64,000 nucleotides of DNA from DASRDU01 sp035560235. Its GTDB lineage: Bacteria > Acidobacteriota > Blastocatellia > RBC074. The stretch spans positions 62,001-126,000 of the forward strand of contig DATMAG010000037.1 of assembly GCA_035560235.1 (NCBI GenBank), in the 5' to 3' direction. Position 1 is the first letter of the stretch. The number at the start of each line of letters is the position of its first letter. The position numbers and the translations under genes are program-made. Shown in pieces: positions 35,606-44,835 of the stretch. The notes under the pieces were generated by a model. The model had not been told where the DNA came from. It searched no databases and worked only from the letters and a program-made list of their open reading frames with translations.

Positions 35606-36280
35606 ATGAACAGTCTGGGAACCAATCTGAAAACTGCTGTCAGCGTGCTGCCGGACGGAGCGACCATTCATCTGCCGCTGGTGACGTGGGATACTTATCG
35701 GCAGATTCTGGCCGATCTGGAGGGAGACGAACGCAGCCGCCTGCTGTACGATCACGGCAACCTTTACATCATGACCAAATCACGGAAGCACGATACGGTT
35801 TCGCGCCTGTTCATCGCGCTGGTCGAGCAACTGGTAGAACTGCGCGGCGGCGATTTTATGCCAGTCGGTTCAGCCACTCTCAACAGCCGCGTGGCCGCGA
35901 GCGGTCTGGAAGCAGATGAATGTTTCTACTTCAGCCATTTTGATCTGTTGCAGGATGACCGCGAACTCGACCTCGCCATTGACCCGCCGCCTGATCTGGC
36001 CATCGAAGTGGATTACACCAGTTCATCAGTCAGCAAAGAGAAAATCTACGCCGCGCTGCGCATCCCTGAACTCTGGCGCTGGGACAACGGCCAGGTGACT
36101 TTCTGGCAGCTTCGTGACGGCGCTTACCACGAGATCACCCACAGCCAGCAGTTCCCTGCTCTCGCAGCCGATATGGTTCCGGCGCTGATTCAGCTTGGCC
36201 GACAGCAGGGCTTTCAGGCGCTGAAGCGTGCTGTGAGGGAGCAGCTCAAGCAGGACGGTTCCTGCGGCTCAGCCCGATGA
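35606..36280 (+). CDS. Uma2 family putative endonuclease-fold protein
   Basis: 224 residues from ATG 35606 (AAGGA 6 nt upstream). The Uma2 core is clear: YDHGNLYIMTKSRKHDTVSR (H and acidic residue), LEADECFYF and PPPDLAIEVDYTSSSVSKEKIY with the PD-(D/E)xK-like Asp and Glu, then LRIPELWRWDNG. Many Uma2 proteins are of unknown role. The stop codon lies inside the duplicated ATPase tail, so the last residues (GSCGSAR) come from the junction and the original C-terminus may differ. Confidence 0.85.
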   Translation: MNSLGTNLKTAVSVLPDGATIHLPLVTWDTYRQILADLEGDERSRLLYDHGNLYIMTKSRKHDTVSRLFIALVEQLVELRGGDFMPVGSATLNSRVAASGLEADECFYFSHFDLLQDDRELDLAIDPPPDLAIEVDYTSSSVSKEKIYAALRIPELWRWDNGQVTFWQLRDGAYHEITHSQQFPALAADMVPALIQLGRQQGFQALKRAVREQLKQDGSCGSAR

Positions 36281-36357
36281 TTGCGAGCGCAGCGATGACT
36301 TTCAGTTCAGTGTCTGTCATCGGCAATGCGCTGCGGTTGCGCCGGGCAGATTTATAG
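36268..36357 (+). pseudogene. Diverged second copy of the ATPase gene 3' end
   Basis: It matches 35411-35500 (last 30 codons of the P-type ATPase) with two mismatches in the first 72 bp and eight more in the last 18. The changes are AGT/AGC, AGC/GGC, AGA/CGC, AAG/CGG, GCT/GCA, TTG/TTA and TGA/TAG, mostly synonymous or conservative. It would encode the same C-terminal helix ending LRRADL. It has no start and marks the right edge of the Uma2 cassette. Confidence 0.92.
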
Positions 36358-36386
36358 CTCTCCGGAAACCGTGCTGATCGTGGCTT

Positions 36387-39329
36387 TCAGTTCACTCTGC
36401 CGTCAAGCGGTGCGACGGCGTCGGGCGCGTCCTTCTGCCGCTCTTCGAGGTGATCCTTCAGCTTCAGCAGCGGCACGCCGTCCTGCAACCATTTCGGCGC
36501 GGGTTTGCCCATCAGGTGATGGTCAAAAAACTCCTTCATCCGCACGGTGTAATCCTTCATATTCGCGGGCACGCGCAGGCCGTGATTTTCACCCTTGTAC
36601 TGCAGCATCACGACTGGCTTCTGCATCCGGCGCAGTGTGCTGTAATACTCGATGCCCTGTGTGAAATCCACCGCGCCGTCCTTGTCGTTGTGCAGAATCA
36701 TCAGCGGAGTTTTCACGTTCTTCGCATGCCAGATCGGTGAATTGCGGATGTAGGCTTCGGGAACTTCGACCGGGCTGCCGGTGAAGCGGCCCTGGCTGCT
36801 TTCAAAAATGGACATGTTGCCGCTGCCCGTGTTCCAGTAAATCAGGTTGTACATCGAAATCATATCGGTCAGCGGCGCGCCCGCAATCGCGGCCCTGAAA
36901 GCATCGGTCTGCGTGATCGTGAACGCTGTCTGATAGCCGCCCCACGAATGGCCGTGCAAGGCGACGTGATCCTTGTCCACCACGCCCGTTTCAATCGCCG
37001 CTTTCAGCGCAGGCAGAATGCACCACACTGCCGACATTCCCGGATCGTTGACCTTGTAAGTGATGTCGGGCATCAGCACTGCGTAACCGTTGCTCGTATA
37101 GACTGACTTGTTGAAGCCGTTCGCTGTCGGCTGCATGTAAGCATTCAGTCCCTGTGAAAGTTTTTCGTAGATGTAAACAATCGTCGGATAGCTTTTGCCG
37201 GGCTGATAATTTGCGGGCAGAAACAGCGCGCCCTGCAGTTTGTCGCCTTTGGCGCTCGTGTACTCAATCAGCCTTGAACCCGATGACCACAGAAAGTCTT
37301 TCTGCTGCGGATTGGCGGTCGTGATCTTTCGTCCATTGCTGAGCGAAGCGTCAGCGAGGTAATAATCCGGGTAATCCTGAAAAGTTTCGCGGGTGAAGAA
37401 ATAGGCTTCGGCATTCCTGGCTTTCATCAGCCCTGAATACTGCGCGTCGTCCCACGCGAGCATTTTTGTTTTGCCGTTCTCGATGCGCGCAATGCCGCCT
37501 TTCTTCGTCCATTCACCGTAAGCGCGCAGGTAAACCGGAGCATTCAGGTCAATGCCTTTTTCATCAGGATCAAGCCGGAAGCGCATCTGGTAACGAATGC
37601 GATCCTTCTTTCCGTTCGCGGTCAGGTTGACGGCCTGGCCACCGTGAACCGGCACGTTCCAGACATCCCAGTTGTCGGTCAGCAGCACCGATTTGCCATC
37701 CTTCGCCCAGCCCATCACCTGCGTCGGAGGTTTGACGACGTTGTGATCGTCCTCCTCGTTCCAGAAAACAGCAGGAACCTTTGCCGTGATGTTGTGCGAC
37801 TGACCAGCAGTCATGTCATAAGTGAAGAACTGCCCGTCGTCGTAATAGAGAAAATGCGTGCCATCGGGCGAAGGCGCAAATGACCAGCGATTCTTTTTGA
37901 CGGCCAGTCTGCGCGCGCCGGTTTTCAGATCAACGACGTAAAGATCCTGATAGCGGCGGCCATCGAGGTTGCCCATCAGTTCATAATCGCGCTGGTCGTA
38001 GCCGATGGCGTACATCTGCTTCGGCACTGCCGTGACCTGGCGCAGTTCTTCGTCAGCCAGGCGAATGAACTTCTTTTCGGCTACGCGATAGATCGAAAGG
38101 TAGCTGAAGTTTTTATCGCGGCCCTCTTCGACCTGCTGCTGCGGCTGCATTCGTTTGTCCTTCCAGTGCCACAGCACCAGATCGGGCTTTTCAGCTTCGT
38201 CTTCGGGTTTCTTCATCGCTGCCGCGTCGGGCTTTGCTTCGCCGTCTTTTGGTTTGTTGCCGGGTGTGTCCTTTTTCTTTCTGACTTCGTGAATGCCGAA
38301 CAGCACCGCACTCAGATCGTCAGTCCACGCCGGATTGCGATTCGGGCTGATCGTCATTCCAGCCGGAAACGATTTGTCCTCGCGCGGATCAAAGACGGTT
38401 TTTTGCGGAGCCGCCGCCGTGAAGTTGAAAGCCACGACGCTGTAAAGCTTGTCTTCCCACGCCTTGTCCTCAACGCCTTTGACGGCGGCGAGGGCATCGC
38501 CTTTTTCAGTCCAGTTGAGGCCCTTGTAAACAGCCTGGTCGCTCTCAAGCGGCAGCACCGCGCCCGTTGTCATATTGCGCGCCTGAATGCCGTTGCCGCT
38601 CTTTTCGGCAGCGTCAATCGTCCACGCGCACCAGTCGCCTTTTTTATTGAAGGCAAAATCAGAGACGTTGCCGATGTTGAGCTGATTGCCCGAAGCGAGT
38701 TCGTAAAGCAGCAGATCAGAACCCGCCGGGCGTTCAGGCGCGGGCTGTCCCGCAGCAGGCGCAGCGGCAGGCGGGCCTGCGGGTTCTGCGCCGTATTTGT
38801 GCAGCGCCAGCCACGCCGCGTTTTCACCTGAAAAGGCAAAGCGTTTCACCTTCTCAAACTCGGTCTTCTTTTCAGTCGCCAGGTTGAGCAGCGTGACTTT
38901 GTTCTGCAGCGGCTTGCGTTCTTTCTTCAGGCGCTTCGCTTCTCTGAAGCCGGGATAAACAGTGAAGGCGAACCATTTTGAATCTTCAGAAAAACTCAGT
39001 TCACGCGATACCGGCCCTTCAGCAAACGGATTGCCGCCAAAGGCCGGAGCTTCGCCGACAGCAAAGCGCCACTCTTTGCCGTCGCTGAGGCGGCGCAACA
39101 CAACTTCGCCATCGCCTTCAGCGGGCGCGAGCCGGTGCGCGAACCATTGCCCGTCATTTGACACAACGGGCGCAGCAATGCGCTTCCAGGCCAGAATGTC
39201 TTTCAGTTCAATCGGGCGCGGTGTGACGCTCTGAGTGTTTGCTTTCTCCTGCCACAGCGGCATGGAAAAAGTCGGATTGAGCGCGAGGATGAACGCAAAA
39301 GCGAGCAGAACGATGCAGTGCTTTCTCAT
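36387..39329 (-). CDS. Secreted prolyl oligopeptidase-family (S9) peptidase
   Basis: 980 residues from ATG 39329 (SD GGAGG). Signal peptide MRKHCIVLLAFAFILALNPTFS. The N-terminal two thirds form a WD/PD40-like beta-propeller. The C-terminal alpha/beta hydrolase has the nucleophile in HGHSWGGYQTAFTIT, Asp in HNDKDGAVDF and His in ENHGLRVP. It probably degrades peptides outside the cytoplasm. A second S9 gene is truncated at the window end. The stop-side lies next to the Uma2 cassette. Confidence 0.9.
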   Translation of the reverse strand: MRKHCIVLLAFAFILALNPTFSMPLWQEKANTQSVTPRPIELKDILAWKRIAAPVVSNDGQWFAHRLAPAEGDGEVVLRRLSDGKEWRFAVGEAPAFGGNPFAEGPVSRELSFSEDSKWFAFTVYPGFREAKRLKKERKPLQNKVTLLNLATEKKTEFEKVKRFAFSGENAAWLALHKYGAEPAGPPAAAPAAGQPAPERPAGSDLLLYELASGNQLNIGNVSDFAFNKKGDWCAWTIDAAEKSGNGIQARNMTTGAVLPLESDQAVYKGLNWTEKGDALAAVKGVEDKAWEDKLYSVVAFNFTAAAPQKTVFDPREDKSFPAGMTISPNRNPAWTDDLSAVLFGIHEVRKKKDTPGNKPKDGEAKPDAAAMKKPEDEAEKPDLVLWHWKDKRMQPQQQVEEGRDKNFSYLSIYRVAEKKFIRLADEELRQVTAVPKQMYAIGYDQRDYELMGNLDGRRYQDLYVVDLKTGARRLAVKKNRWSFAPSPDGTHFLYYDDGQFFTYDMTAGQSHNITAKVPAVFWNEEDDHNVVKPPTQVMGWAKDGKSVLLTDNWDVWNVPVHGGQAVNLTANGKKDRIRYQMRFRLDPDEKGIDLNAPVYLRAYGEWTKKGGIARIENGKTKMLAWDDAQYSGLMKARNAEAYFFTRETFQDYPDYYLADASLSNGRKITTANPQQKDFLWSSGSRLIEYTSAKGDKLQGALFLPANYQPGKSYPTIVYIYEKLSQGLNAYMQPTANGFNKSVYTSNGYAVLMPDITYKVNDPGMSAVWCILPALKAAIETGVVDKDHVALHGHSWGGYQTAFTITQTDAFRAAIAGAPLTDMISMYNLIYWNTGSGNMSIFESSQGRFTGSPVEVPEAYIRNSPIWHAKNVKTPLMILHNDKDGAVDFTQGIEYYSTLRRMQKPVVMLQYKGENHGLRVPANMKDYTVRMKEFFDHHLMGKPAPKWLQDGVPLLKLKDHLEERQKDAPDAVAPLDGRVN

Positions 39330-39365
39330 GGCAAAGCCTCCTGAACGGGTGAAGTACGGATGAGA

Positions 39366-39531
39366 TGAATGGAACACGGATTGGACTGATGCGACGGATC
39401 AGAGACAGATCATCAGTCCTGATCCTTTATATCAGTTTCATCCGTATTCGATTGCCTGCCCTGGATGGAACACGGATTGAACTGATGTCACGGATAAAAA
39501 CAAACGATCAGTTTCATCCGTGTTCCATTCA
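39366..39531. repeat. Two tandem inverted-repeat units (GGAACACGGATT family)
   Basis: Unit 1 (39366-39451) and unit 2 (39462-39531) each begin with ATGGAACACGGATTGAACTG-like sequence and end with CAGTTTCATCCGTGTTCCAT-like sequence, the inverse of the start, with a short spacer containing CGGATNA words. Unit 2 is nearly perfect. They lie between the S9 and TonB-type genes, and unit 2 overlaps the latter's stop. Confidence 0.8.
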
Positions 39532-42500
39532 GAACAACAGCTTCAGTCCGAATTGAATGTGTCGCGGGCTTTGCGCCGAACTGATGCGGCCAAAGCCGGG
39601 CGAGCCGACGAAATTATCCGGCAGATCGAAATTCGGATGATTGAAGAGATTGAAGCTTTCAGCGCGAAACTGCAGCCTGACGCTTTCAGTCAGCGCAATG
39701 TTTTTGAGCAGCGAGAAATTGACATTCACATAACCCGGCCCGTCCAGAATGTTGCGGCCCGCGTTGCCGAAGCTGCCAAACGCAGGCGTGACGAACGCAG
39801 CGGTATTGAACCATTTGTCCGGCGTCGGATTTGACAGCTTCGCATTGCCGATCAGATTCGGACGATCATTTGCGCCAAAGCCAAGATTGGCGCGGCCCGT
39901 GTTGCTGTTGTCAATTTCAGGCAGCAGCGCGACCGTGAACGGGCGGCCTGTCTGCGCGGTGATGACGCCGAAAGTCTGCCAGTCGCCAAAGATTGCCGAA
40001 GCCCATCCTGCATTACTCAGCCAGCGGCGACCGTGACCGAACGGAAAATCATACGAGTAACTGACCGAGAGCCGGTGCCGCACATCGAAGTTTGACCTGC
40101 CGCGTTCGGCATTGACGTTGTAACTGTCCTGCGGAAAATTCGGATCGCCCGCGCTCGTGAAAAAGCCCGAAGCATTATCGAGCGATTTTGACCAGGTGTA
40201 TGCGCCCAACAACGACAGCCCGAAATCAAGCCGCTGCTGAAAGCTCAGTTGCAGGCTGTGATAGGTCGAGTTGGCCCGCGATTCGAGCATCGTGATGTCA
40301 TCAAAGAGCGGCACGGGTCTGAGGTTCGGGAACTGCACCGCAGGACGCGGCTGATTGATGTCGCGCGCGGTGAGCAGTTTCGTGCCCTTTGACGCGACGT
40401 AGGCGGCTTCAAACAGGCGGCTGCGGCCAAACTGCTGCTGCACGCTCAGATTCCAGTGTTGCAGATACGGCGTGCGCAGGTCGCGCTGAAAGGCGAGCGC
40501 CGAACGCGGCAGGTTGCTGCCGGGGAACGGATTGAAGAGCGTCAGGAATGACTGCTGCGAAGTGATGTTCAGACCGAAGTCATAAAACGGCGCATTGAAA
40601 TACAACGCCTCGCCTGGCGCTAACGCCGACTGATCGTAAAAGACACCGTAACCAGCGCGCACAACCGTATTGCCATTTCGCAGCGGCGTCCACGCCAGAC
40701 CGATGCGCGGAGCAAGGTTGTTGTGATCGGCTTCGTAACCGCTGCGGGGCATGCCGTTTGTGCCGACTCTGACAAGTGATTTCGTCGCCGGGTCGTAAAG
40801 ATTCGCGCGGTCTGCGGCATCAACCGCCGGGCTGTTGTATTCGTAACGCAGGCCCGCATTCAGCGTCAGGCGCGGCGTCACGCGCCAGCCGTCGTTGACG
40901 AAGAAGTTGTAACTCTTTGTCCGCAGGTGCTGATAGTTGTTGACCTTTGCAAATCCGGTCACGGTCGGGAAACCAAGCAGCAGATCAGCCAGCGGGTTCT
41001 GCGTAATCAGCCCCGTGAAATTGAGCAGCCCGCGTGACTGCACGTCACGATAGCCGTTCTGCTGACTGGCGCGAAATTCAAAGCCGAACTTCAGCAGATG
41101 CGCGCCGCGTGAATAGGTCGCCGTGTCGAGCAGTTGATAAGTATTCGTGACGCTGTGCTGCGGATTGTTGTATTCGTCGCCGAGCGCCGAAAAGCCGATG
41201 ACCGAAACAAAGCTCAGCCCGTAATCGCGCCGATTGCCTGAAACTTCAGGCAGCCCGACCTGCTCGTTGATGCTGCGGCCCTGGTTTTCATGAAATGAAC
41301 CCGCCGCCACGCGGTTGTAAGCAAAGCGCACTTCATTGAGCAGCGCGGGCGAAAAGATGTGCGTTTCACTGATCATTGCATTCTGACCGCGCCGCGGCAC
41401 GTTCGTCCCGAAGCCGGGAATCTGCGCGAATGACGGCCCTGAAAACGGCTCGTACAGATCGCGGTCAGTGAAGCTGTAACGCGCCGTCACGAGCGATGAC
41501 GGCCTGAGCGTGTGATTGACGCGCACATCAAAGTGGTCGTTGCGGTCGCGCTGCGTCGGTGATGAAACGAAATTCTGAAAAGGCACATTGCGATTCGGCA
41601 GCGGATACAAAGCGGCAAGTCTCGCGCCGACCGGATTGAGAAACGCTGCCGGAATTTTCTTATCAGCGAACGGCTGCTGCGTGAAGATATTGATCGGGCC
41701 GGGCAGGAAGCTCTGCGAAAAATCGCCGTTGCGTTCAGCGAGCGTCGGCACATTCGTCACGCGCGTAATGCCCTGGCGTTCGCGGCGGCCTTCGTAATCG
41801 GTGAAGAAGAATGTGCGGTCGGCTTTGACTGGCCCGCCGAATGAAAAGCCGAACTGATTGCGCTGATATTTGGGCGCGGGTTCATTCGGCAGCGCGAAGA
41901 AGTTGCGCGCATCGAGCGCGGCGTTGCGAAAGAATTCATAGGCCGTGCCGTGAAAGCGGTTCGTGCCTGACTTCAGAATGACATTGACCTGCGCGCCGCC
42001 GTTGCGCCCGAATGAAGCGTCGTAGCCGTTGGTGACGATTTCAAATTCCTGCACGGCATCAACCGGAGGACGAACGCCGGGCGTGTTGAGTTTCGGGTCA
42101 ACGTTGTAAACGCCATCGAGCAGAAAGTTGGTCGCATCCTCGCGCGCGCCGTTGACGCTGAAGGCAAAGTCGCCGCGCACCGAACCGGCAGAACCCGGCG
42201 CGGCGGGCACGGCTCCGGGCACAAGCAGACTCAGTTCCAGAAAGTTGCGGCCATCGAGCGGCAGCCCGGCAATCTCACGATTCTCAATCACCGCGCCAAT
42301 ACTGGCCGAATCCTTTTTGATCTGCGTGCGCGGGGCCGTGATCGTTTCAGTCACTTCAAGTCCGGCCACATTCATCATCAGGTCGAAGCGAAATTCCTGA
42401 TTGACGCGCAGCGTGATTTCGGTTTCGTAATGCCTGAGACCGGGCTTGTCAATTTTGATCAGATAACTGCCCGCTGGCAGCAGCGAAATAATGTATTCAC

Positions 42501-42699
42501 CGCTGTCGCTGCTGACTGCCGTGCGCGATTCGCCGGTGCCGGAATGCAGTACCTGAACTTTGGCGCCGGGAACAGGGTGCGCATTGACATCAGACAGCCG
42601 CCCGCGAATCACACCGCGGTGAATCTGCGCGAAGGCAGACGAAGCTGACAGCAGCACGATCAGAAAAAAAGACAGAGTCAGGGCGGGTTTTGTTTTCAC
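39529..42699 (-). CDS. TonB-dependent-type outer-membrane receptor with regulatory-like N-domain
   Basis: 1056 residues from GTG 42699, which gives a signal peptide (VKTKPALTLSFFLIVLLSASSAFA); AAGGAG lies 13 nt upstream, rather far. The first domain is carboxypeptidase-regulatory-like (GVIRGRLSDVNAHPVPGAKV ... SGEYIISLLPAGSYLI). A plug-like part follows (NREIAGLPLDGRNFLELSLLVPG ... FSVNGAREDATNFLLDGVYN) and a long beta-barrel ends in Phe (FGLKLLF). Such proteins are abundant in Acidobacteriota and import glycans or other large ligands. A longer in-frame start would read through the ligase remnant at 42841. Confidence 0.9.
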   Translation of the reverse strand: MKTKPALTLSFFLIVLLSASSAFAQIHRGVIRGRLSDVNAHPVPGAKVQVLHSGTGESRTAVSSDSGEYIISLLPAGSYLIKIDKPGLRHYETEITLRVNQEFRFDLMMNVAGLEVTETITAPRTQIKKDSASIGAVIENREIAGLPLDGRNFLELSLLVPGAVPAAPGSAGSVRGDFAFSVNGAREDATNFLLDGVYNVDPKLNTPGVRPPVDAVQEFEIVTNGYDASFGRNGGAQVNVILKSGTNRFHGTAYEFFRNAALDARNFFALPNEPAPKYQRNQFGFSFGGPVKADRTFFFTDYEGRRERQGITRVTNVPTLAERNGDFSQSFLPGPINIFTQQPFADKKIPAAFLNPVGARLAALYPLPNRNVPFQNFVSSPTQRDRNDHFDVRVNHTLRPSSLVTARYSFTDRDLYEPFSGPSFAQIPGFGTNVPRRGQNAMISETHIFSPALLNEVRFAYNRVAAGSFHENQGRSINEQVGLPEVSGNRRDYGLSFVSVIGFSALGDEYNNPQHSVTNTYQLLDTATYSRGAHLLKFGFEFRASQQNGYRDVQSRGLLNFTGLITQNPLADLLLGFPTVTGFAKVNNYQHLRTKSYNFFVNDGWRVTPRLTLNAGLRYEYNSPAVDAADRANLYDPATKSLVRVGTNGMPRSGYEADHNNLAPRIGLAWTPLRNGNTVVRAGYGVFYDQSALAPGEALYFNAPFYDFGLNITSQQSFLTLFNPFPGSNLPRSALAFQRDLRTPYLQHWNLSVQQQFGRSRLFEAAYVASKGTKLLTARDINQPRPAVQFPNLRPVPLFDDITMLESRANSTYHSLQLSFQQRLDFGLSLLGAYTWSKSLDNASGFFTSAGDPNFPQDSYNVNAERGRSNFDVRHRLSVSYSYDFPFGHGRRWLSNAGWASAIFGDWQTFGVITAQTGRPFTVALLPEIDNSNTGRANLGFGANDRPNLIGNAKLSNPTPDKWFNTAAFVTPAFGSFGNAGRNILDGPGYVNVNFSLLKNIALTESVRLQFRAESFNLFNHPNFDLPDNFVGSPGFGRISSAQSPRHIQFGLKLLF

Positions 42700-42840
42700 G
42701 ACAGAGCGTCTACTCCTTGCTGAATGTGAATTGGTTACAGACTGGAAGCGTCCGGATTGCCCGGTGACAAAAGTATCAAACGGAAAGTCTCTGCTGCCGG
42801 TTCCCGGATTGTCGCGGCACAGGCGCTCCGGCACATTCTC

Positions 42841-43046
42841 CATTTCCTGATCGCGCAGGACGCGGCGCAGCACCTTGCCGACGGCGCTTTTCGGCAGGCT
42901 GTCGGTAATGACGATGTGGCCGGGCCATTTGTATTTGGCGAGGCGCGTGCTGCCGGATGAGTAAACAACACGTCCTCGACTTCGTTCGGATAGACGTTGA
43001 AGCCGCTCACGATCAGCCTCTCCTTCTTGCGCTGGACGATGTAGCT
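42841..43046 (-). pseudogene. Remnant of a long-chain acyl-CoA ligase (C-terminal fragment)
   Basis: On the minus strand, YIVQRKKERLIVSGFNVYPNEVEDVLFTHPA is the hinge/C-terminal signature of FadD-type AMP-binding enzymes. After a frame break it continues RLAKYKWPGHIVITDSLPKSAVGKVLRRVLRDQ, the end of the same family. Roughly 40 residues between the two blocks are missing, and no N-terminal domain exists upstream, where the SDR begins. It is a decayed fragment, not a working gene. Confidence 0.88.
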
Positions 43047-43059
43047 GACAGGGCCTCGA

Positions 43060-43108
43060 GCTTTTCGTTTCTTCCGTTATTTCCGTCTGTTCCGTTATCT
43101 CTCTTCAT
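43060..43108. repeat. Word repeat TTCCGTTAT (single arm)
   Basis: TTCTTCCGTTATTTCCGT-CTGTTCCGTTATC consists of three imperfect copies of the word TTCCGTTAT, between the ligase remnant and the SDR. No matching inverted arm is seen nearby. Confidence 0.45.
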
Positions 43109-43112
43109 CACT

Positions 43113-43889
43113 TCAGACAATGGTTGCGCCGCCATCAACGACGATGGTTTGTCCGGTGATGTAATTTGACGCGGCTGCCGCGAGAAAGACCGCAACGCCT
43201 TTCAGCTCGCCTTCGCGTCCGACGCGGCGCATCGGAGACGCGGCGACAATCGTGGCCTCGACCTGGTCAATGATCTTTTCGGTCATTCGCGACGGGAAGA
43301 AACCGGGCGCAATCGCGTTGACGCGAATGTTGTGCATCGCCCATTTCGCGGCCAGTTCTTTGGTCAGCGCAATCAGGCCGCCTTTGGCTGCGACGTAAGC
43401 CGCCGTATGCAGACCTTCGGGCAGTGTGCCGACGAGACCTGAAATCGAGGCGACGTTGATGATGCGCCCGTACTGCTGCCGGATCATTTCGCGCCCGGCG
43501 GCCTGGCAGAAGAGAAACGCGCCCGTCAGGTCAATATCAATCACCATCTGCCATTTCTCAAGCGGCAGTTCTTCGGCAGGCTGGCCCCACGTCACTCCGG
43601 CGTTGTTGACGAGAATATCAACTTTGCCGAAAGCCTCGATGGTTTGCGCGACGACCTTCTGCACGTCTTCAGCTTTTGCGACATCGCACAGCGCGCCTTC
43701 GCATTTGAAGCCGCGTGATTTGAACTCCTCGACTGCAGGCGCGAGCCACTGTTCGCGCCGGGCCACGAGCATCAGCGCGCAGCCGGCTTCAGCAAGCCCT
43801 TCGGCCATCTCCAGCCCCAGACCGCGCGAGCCTCCGGTGACCAGCGCAACCTGACCCGACAGATCGAACAGATCATTCAGCTTCGTCAT
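43113..43889 (-). CDS. Short-chain dehydrogenase/reductase
   Basis: 258 residues from ATG 43889 (SD CAGGAGGCGAC). Classical SDR: cofactor motif VTGGSRGLGLEMAEGL (about 16-31), ILVNNAGVTWGQP, catalytic Ser in NVASISGLVG, YVAAKGGLIALTK with Tyr and Lys, and C-terminal ASNYITGQTIVVDGG. The sequence suits gluconate-5-dehydrogenase/3-oxoacyl reductase-like enzymes; substrate unknown. Divergent from the SDR at 44034 with about 145 bp between them. Confidence 0.9.
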   Translation of the reverse strand: MTKLNDLFDLSGQVALVTGGSRGLGLEMAEGLAEAGCALMLVARREQWLAPAVEEFKSRGFKCEGALCDVAKAEDVQKVVAQTIEAFGKVDILVNNAGVTWGQPAEELPLEKWQMVIDIDLTGAFLFCQAAGREMIRQQYGRIINVASISGLVGTLPEGLHTAAYVAAKGGLIALTKELAAKWAMHNIRVNAIAPGFFPSRMTEKIIDQVEATIVAASPMRRVGREGELKGVAVFLAAAASNYITGQTIVVDGGATIV

Positions 43890-44033
43890 TGAATTGTCGC
43901 CTCCTGAAAAGATGGAATAAAAACTGCGGCGGGCGGGATCGTATCTCAGATTGCACGGCTTGAAAAGCGGCCCGCCGTCGCACAGACTTCCGGGCAGGCG
44001 GTTACTGAATTTCAGACCACAGGGAGGAAGCAG

Positions 44034-44750
44034 ATGTTCGATTTTTCGCAGCGTGTAGTTGTCATCACCGGCGCGGCTGGCAATCTGGGGGCCGCCGTTG
44101 CGCAGGCCTTTCATCGGGCCGGAGCGCGACTGGCGCTCGCTGATCGCGGCGCTGACCGTCTGCCCCGGATGTTTCCCGAACTCGCCGGTTCATCAGATCA
44201 CTTTCTGGCGACAGGCGTTGACCTGAACGATGCGGCTTCAGTTGAGACGATGGCGGCTGAAGCAGTGAAACGCCTGGGCCGGATTGATGTCCTCGTCAAC
44301 ACGGTCGGCGGTTACAGGGCCGGAACGCCGCTGCACGAAACTCCGGTTGAGGACTGGGATTTTATGCTGAGTCTCAATGCGCGTTCGGTCTTTGTGGCCT
44401 GTCGCGCCGTGATTCCGCACATGCTCAGGCAGGGCAGCGGCAAAATCATCAACACCTCATCGCGGGCGGCTTTCAGTGGCGAGGCCGGAGCGGCGGCCTA
44501 CAGCGCTTCAAAGAGCGCCGTGCTGCGCCTGACCGAAAGTCTGTCAGCGGAACTCAGAACGCAGGGCATCAACGTCAACTGCGTGCTGCCGGGCATGATC
44601 AATACGCCGCAGAACCGCGCCGCCATTCCCGACGCCGATCACAGTCGCTGGGTCGAACCTGGAGCGATTGCTGACGTGATGCTGTTTCTGGCCTCGGATT
44701 ATGCGCGCGCAGTTCACGGGGCGGCAGTGCCGGTTTACGGTCTGAGTTGA
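44034..44750 (+). CDS. Short-chain dehydrogenase/reductase
   Basis: 238 residues, SD GGGAGGAA. VVVITGAAGNLGAAVAQAF cofactor motif, INTSSRAAFSGEAGAAAYSASKSAVL with Ser, Tyr and Lys of the catalytic site, ending FLASDYARAVHGAAVPVYG. The asparagine of the classical NNAG motif is replaced: VLVNTVGGYRAG. Compared with the neighbouring SDR it is a distant relative, not a duplicate. Substrate unknown. Confidence 0.88.
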   Translation: MFDFSQRVVVITGAAGNLGAAVAQAFHRAGARLALADRGADRLPRMFPELAGSSDHFLATGVDLNDAASVETMAAEAVKRLGRIDVLVNTVGGYRAGTPLHETPVEDWDFMLSLNARSVFVACRAVIPHMLRQGSGKIINTSSRAAFSGEAGAAAYSASKSAVLRLTESLSAELRTQGINVNCVLPGMINTPQNRAAIPDADHSRWVEPGAIADVMLFLASDYARAVHGAAVPVYGLS

Positions 44751-44835
44751 AAATTATCCGTCTGGCACAGGAAATCTGGCACGCCGCATGCTCCGTAGAT
44801 TAAGCAGAGGATAATAACCCAGAGGAGGATGAGGT

